From GM7GCV1 sp965222065 (GTDB taxonomy: Bacteria > Pseudomonadota > Gammaproteobacteria > Pseudomonadales > GM7GCV1), in the NCBI GenBank assembly GCA_965222065.1, contig OZ244933.1:1-64000 (forward strand): a DNA stretch of 64,000 nt. The letters are read 5' to 3'. The translations under genes and the position numbers were made by a program. Below the pieces are notes generated by a model. That model did no database searches, had not been told where the DNA came from, and worked only from the letters and a program-made list of their open reading frames with translations. Below, piece by piece: positions 16,452 through 25,506 of this stretch. Every line of letters starts with the position of its first letter. The first letter of the stretch is position 1.

Positions 16452-16868
16452 AGCTCCATCTTTTTTCTATGCATACAGGCCCAATATAGGCGGGTCGTAA
16501 GACCACCTGCGTGGTGTTTGATGCATTTTATTGTCGACTGGCTCTCAACTTTATTCTTGCGGGTCAGAAAAAAGTGAGACGCATCGCAAAAATACCCTGT
16601 TTTCACCCTATTTTACAGGGGTAACTGGCAATCAGAGCGAACAAATTTTCCGGGGTATAAAACCTGCTTTTAAAAATTTTTTACATGTGTTGCCAGGGAA
16701 ATTACGTCAAACTAGGCTTTGCCGTTCCGGCCAGGTCAGAACGCATATTTTACCCTGTAACTACAGCGTTAAAGGCTTGCTACCTTGTAAACAGTCCGTA
16801 CCCTTGGATACTGTGAGTGATTTCTTGAGCATAATAGACGTTTATTACACTGAGTCTGGTGCACTGAT
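16452..16868. other. Divergent intergenic region before tamA
   Basis: No gene is seen. A CCCTGT/ACAGGG inverted repeat separated by 14 bp lies around 16600-16625, and an A+T-rich block follows at about 16670-16690. The region must hold the promoters of the diguanylate cyclase gene and of tamA, but no strong -35/-10 pair can be named. Confidence 0.4.
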
Positions 16869-18608
16869 TTGAACCAGATAATCCGATTTTTTCTCGTGCT
16901 TTCGTTAGGCTGTGCCAGTCTGGCTTTTGCCCAGGAGCAGCCCTATGTCCGTGTGATTGATAGCGGGCAGAACCCGGTGCCGCAGGCAGTTGAGTCAAAT
17001 ATCATCAACCATCTCTCATTGCAGGACGAAGCCTGCGTACTCAGTGCGCGAAGAATGAATACGCTGGTGGATACGTTTGACCAGAAGATTGATCGCGCGC
17101 TCAGGTCACTGGGTTACTACCACGCTTCCTGGGAAAAAACGACCGAGCAAACAGATAATTGCTGGAGGCTGGATCTTCAGCTGGATGTGGGCGAACCCGT
17201 CATTATCCAGGATGTGGTGGTGGAGCTGCTTGGCCCCATCGCTGGCGATGAAAAATTAAACGCGGTCGTAAATGAAGGGTTGATGCTTGAAGGCAGGCAA
17301 TTGAACCATGCGGATTATGAGAGCTTTAAACGCCGGTTGCAGGCCATTTCACAGCGCTGGGGCTATATTGAAGGACAGTATGCGGAGCAAGTACTCAGGG
17401 TCAATGTTGACCAGAACCAGGCGACAATACAGCTGGTTTTCGATGGGGGTGAACGCTACGCCTTTGGTACGACTCGCTTTGAAGGAACCAGCTTTGATGA
17501 AGCCTTTTTACGACGTTACCAGCCCTTTCGTGAAGGGCAGCCCTACGACGCCAATCTGGTAGGGGATTTTCAGCATGCGCTGCTGAATACCGGCTATTTT
17601 GACAACGTTGCCGTCGTCCAGGGTGAACCCGACCGCACTGAGCACCTGATTCCCCTGCAAGTCACCATGACGGAAACCGCCAAGTTTGAGACATCAATTG
17701 GTGCCGGTTTTGCGACTGATACCGGCCCACGTGCCAGCATGGGATTTGATCATCACCGGGTGAATGCCGTAGGGCACCAGTATTCGGCTAATCTGAGGTT
17801 GTCGCAGATCGAGTCATCGTTTGATTTTGATTACCGTATTCCGTTGGAAAACCCCCGTGTAGAACAGGCCAGTTTTCGGTCCGGCTGGACCAGCGAGAAA
17901 ACGGATACCTCAGAGAGTGATATCTGGTTTGTCGGTGGGTCGCGTGCTACCGAGCAGGGGAATGGCTGGCTTAAAACGCTGGATCTGGTCTATCAGGTGG
18001 AGTCCTTCCAGGTGGGCTCAACAGATGACCAGCTCAATCTCTTGATACCGGGCATCAACTGGAGCAAAACGCGCAGTAATGATCTTTTATACCCGACGTC
18101 GGGCCTGTCACTGCTTGCCAGTGTCAGGGGATCGACGGAGATGCCCATTTCGGATGTTTCCTTTTTACAGCTCACCGGTTCGGCAAAATACATTAAAAAA
18201 CTGGGTCCGGGCCGTTTGTTGACCAGGGTTAACGGGGGGATGACCTGGGTTGGCGAAACCGATGAATTGCCTGCTTCGTTACGCTTCTTTACCGGTGGCG
18301 ATAACAGCGTCCGTGGCTATGAATATCAAAGCCTTGGCCCCCTGGACGAGAAGGGCAATGTTGTTGGTGGACGTCATATGGTGGCGGCCTCCATCGAATA
18401 TGAATTTGAACTGTCCAGCAAGTATGGGCTGGCGTTTTTTTACGACATCGGTAATGCGTTTGATACCACTGATATTGAGATGGAGCAAAGTGTTGGTTTT
18501 GGTGGTCGATGGCGCTCGCCTGTAGGGCCTATTCGTATTGATTTCGGTTTCCCTATCGATTCCGACCAGGATTTTCGTGTTCATTTGACCATGGGGTCTG
18601 ATTTATGA
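16869..18608 (+). CDS. tamA: Translocation and assembly module TamA (Omp85 family)
   Basis: 579 residues with a signal peptide (FFLVLSLGCASLAFAQ), POTRA-type domains to about residue 260, and a C-terminal surface-antigen beta-barrel, with 'FFTGGDNSVRGYEYQSLGP' matching the conserved loop-6 (V)RGY/F motif of Omp85 proteins. The last residues form the final barrel strand. With TamB it builds the envelope-spanning TAM complex that helps insert outer-membrane proteins and is implicated in lipid transport. The only start that precedes the signal peptide in frame is TTG at 16869, since a stop lies at 16851. The next gene overlaps by 4 bp. Confidence 0.93.
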   Translation: MNQIIRFFLVLSLGCASLAFAQEQPYVRVIDSGQNPVPQAVESNIINHLSLQDEACVLSARRMNTLVDTFDQKIDRALRSLGYYHASWEKTTEQTDNCWRLDLQLDVGEPVIIQDVVVELLGPIAGDEKLNAVVNEGLMLEGRQLNHADYESFKRRLQAISQRWGYIEGQYAEQVLRVNVDQNQATIQLVFDGGERYAFGTTRFEGTSFDEAFLRRYQPFREGQPYDANLVGDFQHALLNTGYFDNVAVVQGEPDRTEHLIPLQVTMTETAKFETSIGAGFATDTGPRASMGFDHHRVNAVGHQYSANLRLSQIESSFDFDYRIPLENPRVEQASFRSGWTSEKTDTSESDIWFVGGSRATEQGNGWLKTLDLVYQVESFQVGSTDDQLNLLIPGINWSKTRSNDLLYPTSGLSLLASVRGSTEMPISDVSFLQLTGSAKYIKKLGPGRLLTRVNGGMTWVGETDELPASLRFFTGGDNSVRGYEYQSLGPLDEKGNVVGGRHMVAASIEYEFELSSKYGLAFFYDIGNAFDTTDIEMEQSVGFGGRWRSPVGPIRIDFGFPIDSDQDFRVHLTMGSDL

Positions 18609-21600
18609 ACCCGATCCTTCGTTGGCTAATTATTTCCCTCTTTGTTCTTTGGCTGCTTGTGGTGGCCATTCTGGCAGTGGGGTATGGACTGTTGTCGACT
18701 AACAGCGGCAGTCGCTGGTTGCTGGAAAAAGTCGATTCGTCCGTTTCACAACTTGAACTGTCCTGGCAAACAGCCGAGGGCTCCCTGATGCAGGGGCTGG
18801 ATTTCCAGGACCTGAGGGTATTTGCCCAGGGCACCACCGTTGAAGCTGATTATTTTGCCTTGCAGTGGGATCTATTTGACCTGTTAAAAACCGAAATGAC
18901 CTTAAATGACCTGCTCGTCAGGAATCTTGTTGTTGTATTGCCGGAAGCAGAAGAGTCCACAGCAGAGCCAGCACCCTGGCCGTCGGTGTCACTGCCGATT
19001 GCTTTTGTGATGAACACGGCCCGGGTAGAAGGAATTCGTGTGAATCAGCCCGGGGGCGAAGAAGGACTCAGGATTGATTTGCTGGAATTTTCCGGGGTAC
19101 TGAGGTCGAGCAATTTACGAATTGACCAGTTTCTGATCGAGCAGGGCGACTACGGTGCAGAACTGGCAGGGCGAATAACCCTGGCGCCTCCCTACAGGCT
19201 TTCCGCGGACGTCCAGTGGCATGGTGGAGTCACCATCGATGGCGATGACCTGGTGCTGGAGGGGCGTGGTGAAGTCTCAGGGGACCTGGCCAGGATAGCG
19301 CTGGAACATCATCTTCTTGAACCGCTATCCCTGGAGACGGTCGGCACCCTGGAAACCGGCTTTGATGCCAGCCGTATGGGCCTGCAACCGAACCAATTTA
19401 CAACACAACTGGAAAATTTCTGGGATATCAATAATTTTGCCTTGCCCACCCTGGCTTATCACTTGACGTCTTCGGGACAAGTTGATGTCGAAGGGGGGCT
19501 GCAAAACAGCCAAATTGATGCCCGGTTTAGGTTCTCGGTTCCCGAGCTTGGCCAGTTACCCCGGCAACAGGTGTCGCTAGGCGCGGAAATCCAGGGTAAT
19601 ACGGCCAATCTGCAAACCTTTGAGGTTAATACCGGATTTGGTCAATTAAATGGTCATGGTGACGTTCAGTGGGCAAATGTGCCTTCATGGAATTTCACGT
19701 TGCAATTATCAGGTATTGATCCCGGTCATTTTGTCACCGAGCTCCCGGGCTCAATTGAGGCGACACTGGTCAGTTCTGGCCAGTGGCAAAATGACGCACT
19801 GGATACTGCGCTGCAAATTGAGCAATTAGAGGGGCAGCTTCGAGGGTTCCCGTTATCGGGCGAGGGCAATCTGGCCTACCGGGATAACAGGATTGTGGTT
19901 GATGGATTACAGGTTCGCGCCGGGGACAATCGGCTCAGGCTGGATGGATTTTGGGGGACAGGACTTGAACTTGCCTGGAACCTGGCTGCGCGGCAATTAA
20001 ACCAGCTCTATCCCGGTCTGGATGGGACTCTGTCCATCGAGGGTACAGCGACTGGTCAGCCGTCATCCCCGGAGGTAAGCGCCCGGGTTTCAGCTGACGC
20101 AGTGCAATATCAGGACATCTCGGCAGGGAGCATACGCGGAAGTATCCGAGGAGGGACGCGGTCATCGCAAATGCTTGACCTGTCGGTGACTGATCTTGCC
20201 CTGGGAGAGCAGCAATTCGATCTGACACTGGGCATGTCGGGGAACCTGAGTCAGCATCAGTATGATTTGCAGCTAATGCCCACGACGCTGGGCCAGGAAA
20301 TGAACGCCCGGTTATCCGGAAGTGCCGTTGTTGAAGATGAACGCTGGACATCGGATATCGGTGTGCTGGATCTTGACCTCGGCTTTGCCGGCCAGTGGTC
20401 ACTTGCGAACCCCGATCAAACAGGCTTATCAATCGCCAGGAGCGGGGTTTCCCTGTCTTCTTTTTGCATGCATAGCGGGGCGGCCACCCTGTGCCCGGCC
20501 CCGGCCAGTTTCGAGAATGGTGAAGTCAATCTGGCAGTGGAACTTGGCCAGATACCGATCGATTTGTTTAATGAATTTATGCCCCAGGATGTACGAATTA
20601 CCGGTGGTGTGTCTGGCAACCTGGAGTTGAGTGGACCTCTGGATGAGCTGCAGGGAAACGTGGAATTGGGTGCCCCGGAAATTATCCTGACCATCAGCCA
20701 GTTGCAGCAAACCGAGTTTCACCGGCTTGAAGCCAACCAGCTTTCAGGTACTTATGAAAACTCCCAGATATCCCTGAATCTTGACAGTCAGCTTGCTGGT
20801 AACGGCCTGATCGATGGGCAGGCCCGCCTTGACCTGCGATCAGAAGAGACCCCGCTGGAAGCCCGACTGGAAGCCCGGTTTTCCGAGCTTACCTGGCTGG
20901 ACCCATTTTTACCCCAGCTCAGCGAGCTTGATGGCGATACCAGGATTGATATCGACGTCTCCGGAACGATACAGAACCCGTTGGTGAGTGGGGATATGCA
21001 TATGGCCAATCTCACCGCCTTTGTGCCGGAAGCGGGGATCCTCCTGGAGCAGGGGCGTCTCGACCTTGAAAATCGAGGAGCTGGTAATTGGGACCTGTCA
21101 GCCAGCGTTCAGTCCGGTGAAGGAACGATTGATCTTGAGGGTGAGGTATTGCTGAACAGCCCCGGGGACTGGAACATCGGTCTGGATATTACCGGTGACC
21201 AGTTTAATGCCTATGCGATGGATTCCACGCAGGTATACGTCAGCCCGGCACTCGACCTGCGCCTCTCGCCCCAACGCATTGATGTAAGTGGTGATATCCA
21301 TTTGCCCAGGGCGGATTTTGTCATTCGGGAATTGCCTGCGTCGACGGTGAAGGTGTCCCGCGATGAGGTGGTGATTAGTGAACAGCCAGATGCCGATTCG
21401 CAGCAACGGGGAGGCCCGGATTTCAGCGCAGATGTCAATCTGATGCTGGGTGATGAGGTCATGTTTGAAGGGTTTAATATCCAGGGCAGATTGGCAGGGC
21501 AATTACGTTTGCGAGAGGCTCCGGACGCACCCCGGCGTGTCGAAGGCAGCATAGAAATTATTGATGGTACCTACAGTGCCTACGGGCAAGAGTTGACTAT

Positions 21601-22132
21601 TGATCCTGGACAACTGGTGTTTAATGGGTCGGCAGAAAACCCCAGCCTGAATGTCCGTGCCTATCGAACCGTTGAGGGCAATCTTGTCGGTGTTCATTTG
21701 GGCGGTACTGTGGAAACGCTCTCCAGCACCCTGTATTCCGCACCGGCACTCCCCCAGACTGAAATCCTCTCGTTGCTGGTTACCGGGAAATCCCTGTCCA
21801 ACACCACATCGAGTGAAGGGAATCAGCTGGTTTCTGCGCTGACCAGCCTGGGGATTGCCCAGAGTGCGTTGATCACCGAGAGTTTGCAAAATACGCTGAA
21901 CCTGGATGTATTGGAAATCTCGGCCTCGGAAGATATTGAAGACAGCTCGCTTACCATCGGCAAGTACCTGTCACCCAGTTTATTCATCAGTTATGCCCAG
22001 GACATACTGACGCCGAATTCAAGCGTCAGTCTGGATTATTTTCTGACCGATAGGATCAAGATCAACGCCAAATCCGGGGCAACACAAAGCATGGATATCT
22101 ATTACCGGTTTGAGCGTTGCCCCGACTGCTAG
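18605..22132 (+). CDS. tamB: Translocation and assembly module inner-membrane protein TamB
   Basis: 1175 residues: one N-terminal membrane anchor (WLIISLFVLWLLVVAILAVGYGLL) and a very long beta-rich AsmA-like/DUF490 body that would form a periplasm-spanning taco-shaped beta-helix. The conserved C-terminal TamB domain includes 'DGTYSAYGQELTI', 'GQLVFNGSAENPSLNVRA', 'ALPQTEILSLLVTGKSLS' and 'DLEIS'-like strands close to the end. It is the partner of TamA, with which it overlaps by ATGA, so the two are translationally coupled. Length is somewhat below the E. coli protein (about 1260). Confidence 0.95.
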   Translation: MNPILRWLIISLFVLWLLVVAILAVGYGLLSTNSGSRWLLEKVDSSVSQLELSWQTAEGSLMQGLDFQDLRVFAQGTTVEADYFALQWDLFDLLKTEMTLNDLLVRNLVVVLPEAEESTAEPAPWPSVSLPIAFVMNTARVEGIRVNQPGGEEGLRIDLLEFSGVLRSSNLRIDQFLIEQGDYGAELAGRITLAPPYRLSADVQWHGGVTIDGDDLVLEGRGEVSGDLARIALEHHLLEPLSLETVGTLETGFDASRMGLQPNQFTTQLENFWDINNFALPTLAYHLTSSGQVDVEGGLQNSQIDARFRFSVPELGQLPRQQVSLGAEIQGNTANLQTFEVNTGFGQLNGHGDVQWANVPSWNFTLQLSGIDPGHFVTELPGSIEATLVSSGQWQNDALDTALQIEQLEGQLRGFPLSGEGNLAYRDNRIVVDGLQVRAGDNRLRLDGFWGTGLELAWNLAARQLNQLYPGLDGTLSIEGTATGQPSSPEVSARVSADAVQYQDISAGSIRGSIRGGTRSSQMLDLSVTDLALGEQQFDLTLGMSGNLSQHQYDLQLMPTTLGQEMNARLSGSAVVEDERWTSDIGVLDLDLGFAGQWSLANPDQTGLSIARSGVSLSSFCMHSGAATLCPAPASFENGEVNLAVELGQIPIDLFNEFMPQDVRITGGVSGNLELSGPLDELQGNVELGAPEIILTISQLQQTEFHRLEANQLSGTYENSQISLNLDSQLAGNGLIDGQARLDLRSEETPLEARLEARFSELTWLDPFLPQLSELDGDTRIDIDVSGTIQNPLVSGDMHMANLTAFVPEAGILLEQGRLDLENRGAGNWDLSASVQSGEGTIDLEGEVLLNSPGDWNIGLDITGDQFNAYAMDSTQVYVSPALDLRLSPQRIDVSGDIHLPRADFVIRELPASTVKVSRDEVVISEQPDADSQQRGGPDFSADVNLMLGDEVMFEGFNIQGRLAGQLRLREAPDAPRRVEGSIEIIDGTYSAYGQELTIDPGQLVFNGSAENPSLNVRAYRTVEGNLVGVHLGGTVETLSSTLYSAPALPQTEILSLLVTGKSLSNTTSSEGNQLVSALTSLGIAQSALITESLQNTLNLDVLEISASEDIEDSSLTIGKYLSPSLFISYAQDILTPNSSVSLDYFLTDRIKINAKSGATQSMDIYYRFERCPDC

Positions 22133-22180
22133 CGAACCAGAGAGTAATTCTCGCGCTGCCCTGGATTTCCAGTAAACAGG

Positions 22181-24034
22181 TTAAATATCCAGCAGGCACT
22201 GGTTGCAATGCAGATACTGGTTTTGCGGATCACTGAGCAGCAGGTTCGTCTGTTCCGGCAAGTCGATAAACAACGCCACTATTTTTTGGTACCAGCGCTG
22301 TTCGCCGCTAATTGAGGCCAGAGTCACGCTGAGCTGTCCAAACAAATCCCGAACAAGCTGTTCGATAAAGGTCAGTTGGGGCTCAATACGATACACCTGG
22401 TAATTATCTGAAATGCTGGCCAGGGAAGCAGCGGATTCAATGGCGTCAAACTGGTCACCCAGGCGATCCACCAGCCCAAGCTCTAGGGCCTGGGTGCCTG
22501 TCCATACACGTCCGCCAGCAATGGGTTCAAGCTGCTCCATGGGCATATCACGCCCATCGGAAACGATTTGCAGGAACTCGCTGTAGAGGAAATCAATCTG
22601 GGACTGGAATATGCTTTTGGCCTGGTCGGAAAGTGGTTTATCCAGGCGGAAAGCGCTGGAGAGCGGGGTTGTGTCCACTCCATCAGTATTCAGTCCCAGG
22701 CTGCCCAGGCTGCGATCAACAACGGGCACGACAGCGAATGCACCAATGCTGCCAGTGATCGTGGATGCTGTGGCCCAGATTTCATTGGCCGGGGTGGAAA
22801 TCCAGTAACCTCCTGAAGCGGCGACAGAACTCATGGAGACCACAACAGGAATGTTCGCTTCCCTGAACAGTTCCAGCTCGCGACGAATAACCTCCGAAGC
22901 AAATGCACTGCCTCCCGGAGAGTCGACTCGCAAGACCAGGGCGCTGAGTTCATCGTTCAGACGGGCCTGTTTTAGCTGGTACGCCAGGCTATCACCACCA
23001 ATCGAGCCGGGGGATTGGACTCCATCAAGGATTTGTCCCTTGGCCACCAGGTATCCCACGCGAGGACTATCCGTGGCAACATCGTTAACTTCATTGTGGT
23101 AATAACCAATGGCATTGGTGAAGTTGTAAAAATCACCTGCTTCATTGGCGCCAGCCACGGCCTGGATTTCTGCCATTAACTGGTCGCGAGTGACCAGCTC
23201 ATCGACCAGGTTTAAATCCCGGGCGATTTCACCAAGAGAGCGGTCGCCCTGGAGCAGGGCCTGATCCATTTCGTGGGTGTATTTGAACAGGTCTTCGGGC
23301 GAAATTTCCCTGCGCTGCATAATCCCCTGGGTGTACTGTCCCCAGAGTTCGTCAATAAGTCGCTGGGATTGTTCGCGGGTTTCCGGGCTCATTTCATTGG
23401 CAATAAAGGGTTCTACGGCATTTTTATGAGGGCCTGTCCTGAATACGTGCACATCGACTTTCAGTTTTTCGAGCGCTTCCGCCATGTATGTGTTGTAGCT
23501 GGATATACCGACAACTTCTACGATTCCCATTGGATGCATCAGGATTCTGTCCGCATAGGAAGCCAGCAGATATTGTTGCTGACTGAAATTGTCGGCCACA
23601 GCGATGACTGGTTTGCCGCTCTCGCGAAATGCCAGGATGGCATTGCCGACTTCCTGGATTTTGGACATGCCGGCTGACTCCAGGTCATCCAGGACCAGTG
23701 TCATGGAGTTGATGCGAGGATCGCTTGCGGCAGCTTCGATGGCCTGAACCAGCTCGTAAACGAGTGTTTCACTGGGCAAATCCGGATTAAATAGCATATC
23801 TGCCGGATCAACATAGGTTTTCTGATCGACAAGGCTGCCCTCCAGGGCCACTCTTAGCGCGCCGGACTCAGGCATTTCAAAGGTATCCCTCTGGCTGAAC
23901 AGAGACCCCAGGGAAAGCAGGAGGACGATCAGGACGATAGCCGTCAGTGTGTTGACCAGAACCAGGCGAACACGTTGCAGAAACGTGGAAATGCCTCCAA
24001 AAAATCGCATAAAGAGTCCTTTGTTTGACGACAT
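22181..24034 (-). CDS. sppA: Signal peptide peptidase SppA, 67K type
   Basis: 617 residues from the ATG at 24034, chosen because AAAGGATC lies about 6 bp upstream; a TTG six codons earlier is also in frame. One N-terminal membrane helix (TLTAIVLIVLLLSLGSLF) precedes two tandem S49 peptidase domains. The catalytic dyad is visible: Lys204 in 'RTGPHKNAVEPF' and Ser376 in 'VDSPGGSAFASE', at the positions expected for the double-domain (E. coli-like) enzyme. It degrades cleaved signal peptides in the inner membrane. Convergent with tamB across 48 bp. Confidence 0.95.
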   Translation of the reverse strand: MSSNKGLFMRFFGGISTFLQRVRLVLVNTLTAIVLIVLLLSLGSLFSQRDTFEMPESGALRVALEGSLVDQKTYVDPADMLFNPDLPSETLVYELVQAIEAAASDPRINSMTLVLDDLESAGMSKIQEVGNAILAFRESGKPVIAVADNFSQQQYLLASYADRILMHPMGIVEVVGISSYNTYMAEALEKLKVDVHVFRTGPHKNAVEPFIANEMSPETREQSQRLIDELWGQYTQGIMQRREISPEDLFKYTHEMDQALLQGDRSLGEIARDLNLVDELVTRDQLMAEIQAVAGANEAGDFYNFTNAIGYYHNEVNDVATDSPRVGYLVAKGQILDGVQSPGSIGGDSLAYQLKQARLNDELSALVLRVDSPGGSAFASEVIRRELELFREANIPVVVSMSSVAASGGYWISTPANEIWATASTITGSIGAFAVVPVVDRSLGSLGLNTDGVDTTPLSSAFRLDKPLSDQAKSIFQSQIDFLYSEFLQIVSDGRDMPMEQLEPIAGGRVWTGTQALELGLVDRLGDQFDAIESAASLASISDNYQVYRIEPQLTFIEQLVRDLFGQLSVTLASISGEQRWYQKIVALFIDLPEQTNLLLSDPQNQYLHCNQCLLDI

Positions 24035-24060
24035 GTTTTTGATCCTTTGCAAACCAGGGG

Positions 24061-24432
24061 TTAAGTATTATTCCCGTTCTCAAGAACATCAGCGCGCTGT
24101 TGCCAGCGACTGTAGAACATTGAGAGGGTGAACAGTATCACGATATCAGCCATGACCAGGCTTTCGATGAGTGTGTTGCCCGGCGTAAACAGACTCTGGA
24201 CGGTTACCATGAAGTATAGCAACAGCACAAAACAGAGCATGCTGGCGGCGCGGTACTTGCGGTACAGGAGGCCGGGAATGAATAGCAGGAGTGGCGTAAT
24301 ACTAACCAGTGTTCGAAAGATCGGGTCTACTCCCGTGCTCAGGTGTGACCAGAGATAATAGAGGATAAGCAGGGTCAGGAGAGCAAGAACTATCTGTCGG
24401 GATAGTGCCGCTTTTTCAGTAAAGGTTGTCAT
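24061..24432 (-). CDS. DUF2069 inner-membrane protein
   Basis: 123 residues with four hydrophobic segments (ALLTLLILYYLW, ITPLLLFIPGLLY, ASMLCFVLLLYFMVTVQ, VMADIVILFTLSMF). The content and its place directly after wrbA match the DUF2069 family of gammaproteobacteria, whose function is unknown. The start overlaps the wrbA stop by 4 bp, so the two are translationally coupled. Confidence 0.85.
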   Translation of the reverse strand: MTTFTEKAALSRQIVLALLTLLILYYLWSHLSTGVDPIFRTLVSITPLLLFIPGLLYRKYRAASMLCFVLLLYFMVTVQSLFTPGNTLIESLVMADIVILFTLSMFYSRWQQRADVLENGNNT

Positions 24433-25034
24433 AAACCACTCGTTTTAAGTGCAGAGGCCAGTGTCACCATGCGCTTTCCCATGGCATGGCAAAGTTGTTT
24501 TTCGTGATCGGATATGGGCAGGTCCGAGCGGCTTCCTGCCAGATGGGATATTCCATAGGGGGTTCCACCGGTACGGGTTTCTCCCAGGGCTGGTTCCGTA
24601 TAAGGCAATCCAGCCACAATCATGCCGTGATGCAGTAGTGGCAGCATCATGGATAACAGCGTCGCCTCCTGTCCCCCGTGCATGGACGCAGTCGAGGTAA
24701 ATACAGCGGCGGGTTTTCCCGCCAGATTGCCGTTCATCCATAGTGAGCCCGTACTGTCCAAAAAATATTTCAGGGGTGCGGCCATGTTGCCAAAGCGCGT
24801 GGGACTGCCCAGTACCAGTCCATCGCACTGAAGCAGGTCGTCTTCCTGGCAATAGATGGCGCCCTGCGCCGGTTGGTCTGGCTCCGTTGCCTCATGATCA
24901 GGTGAGACAGGCGGCACTGTGCGGATAACAGCATTCGCTTCGGCCTGCTCTACACCTTCGGCGATAAATTCAGCTAGCCGGGCCGTGGCACCGTAACGGC
25001 TGTAATACAGTATAAGAATTCGCGGAGAGGACAT
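24429..25034 (-). CDS. wrbA: Flavodoxin-like NAD(P)H:quinone oxidoreductase (WrbA family)
   Basis: 201 residues from the ATG at 25034, which clears the arsC stop; the frame extends upstream into arsC without support. It starts 'PRILILYYSRYGATARLAEF' (FMN phosphate loop), and has 'VLGSPTRFGNMAAPLKYFLD' and 'TSTASMHGGQEATLLSM', diagnostic of WrbA. The enzyme does two-electron reduction of quinones with NAD(P)H and limits oxidative stress. It lies between arsC and the DUF2069 gene in a tight three-gene unit. Confidence 0.92.
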   Translation of the reverse strand: MSSPRILILYYSRYGATARLAEFIAEGVEQAEANAVIRTVPPVSPDHEATEPDQPAQGAIYCQEDDLLQCDGLVLGSPTRFGNMAAPLKYFLDSTGSLWMNGNLAGKPAAVFTSTASMHGGQEATLLSMMLPLLHHGMIVAGLPYTEPALGETRTGGTPYGISHLAGSRSDLPISDHEKQLCHAMGKRMVTLASALKTSGL

Positions 25035-25044
25035 AGGGATGTGC

Positions 25045-25395
25045 CTACAGGAGGGAAAGTACGTTTTCGGGAGGGCGCCCCAATACAGCCTTGTCTTTTT
25101 TGACGACAATGGGTCGTTCGATCAGTTTGGGGTATTTTGCCATGGCGTCTATCAGATCGTCGTCACACAGTTCGGGGTCTTTCAGTCCCAGTTCCTTGTA
25201 CTCGCTTTCCCCTTTTCTAAGCAAATCACGGGGCTGAATGCCCAACCGGGTGATGAGGGTCCTGATTTGACCGCTATCGGGTGGTGTCTCAAGGTAAAGA
25301 ATAATTTCTGGCTCCACTCCGTTTTCCTGCAAAATGGTAAGAGTTTGGCGTGATTTGGAACAGCGTGGATTATGATAGATTGTGTATTCGCTCAT
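25045..25395 (-). CDS. arsC: Arsenate reductase (glutaredoxin-coupled, ArsC family)
   Basis: 116 residues. It opens 'YTIYHNPRCSKSRQTLTIL' with the catalytic Cys at position 12, and continues with 'LLRKGESEYKELGL' and 'LIERPIVVKKDKAVLGRPPE', the ArsC/YffB-YfgD pattern including the conserved arginines. Such proteins reduce arsenate using glutathione and glutaredoxin, or act on other substrates in the YfgD subgroup. No arsenite pump or ArsR regulator is nearby, so a housekeeping role is more likely than arsenic resistance. First gene of the arsC-wrbA-DUF2069 unit. Confidence 0.9.
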   Translation of the reverse strand: MSEYTIYHNPRCSKSRQTLTILQENGVEPEIILYLETPPDSGQIRTLITRLGIQPRDLLRKGESEYKELGLKDPELCDDDLIDAMAKYPKLIERPIVVKKDKAVLGRPPENVLSLL

Positions 25396-25429
25396 TTTTT
25401 TGGATAAAGTCAGGCTGTATGTATCAAAC

Positions 25430-25472
25430 GTCGTGCATTTTAGGCGCTATTAAATGGTCGTGCATTTTAGGC
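25430..25472. repeat. Two 16-bp direct repeats between arsC and yihY
   Basis: GTCGTGCATTTTAGGC is present exactly twice, at 25430-25445 and 25457-25472, 27 bp start to start, in the divergent promoter region of arsC and yihY. Spacing of about two and a half helical turns fits a regulator site or a short duplication. Confidence 0.7.
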
Positions 25473-25506
25473 ACTAATACACAGTGGGTTAAACACTAAC
25501 CGTCTT

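Noticed and set aside
25045..25395. arsC as part of an arsenic-resistance operon
   Set aside because: No arsR, arsB or acr3 is nearby; the neighbours are wrbA and a DUF2069 gene as in housekeeping loci.
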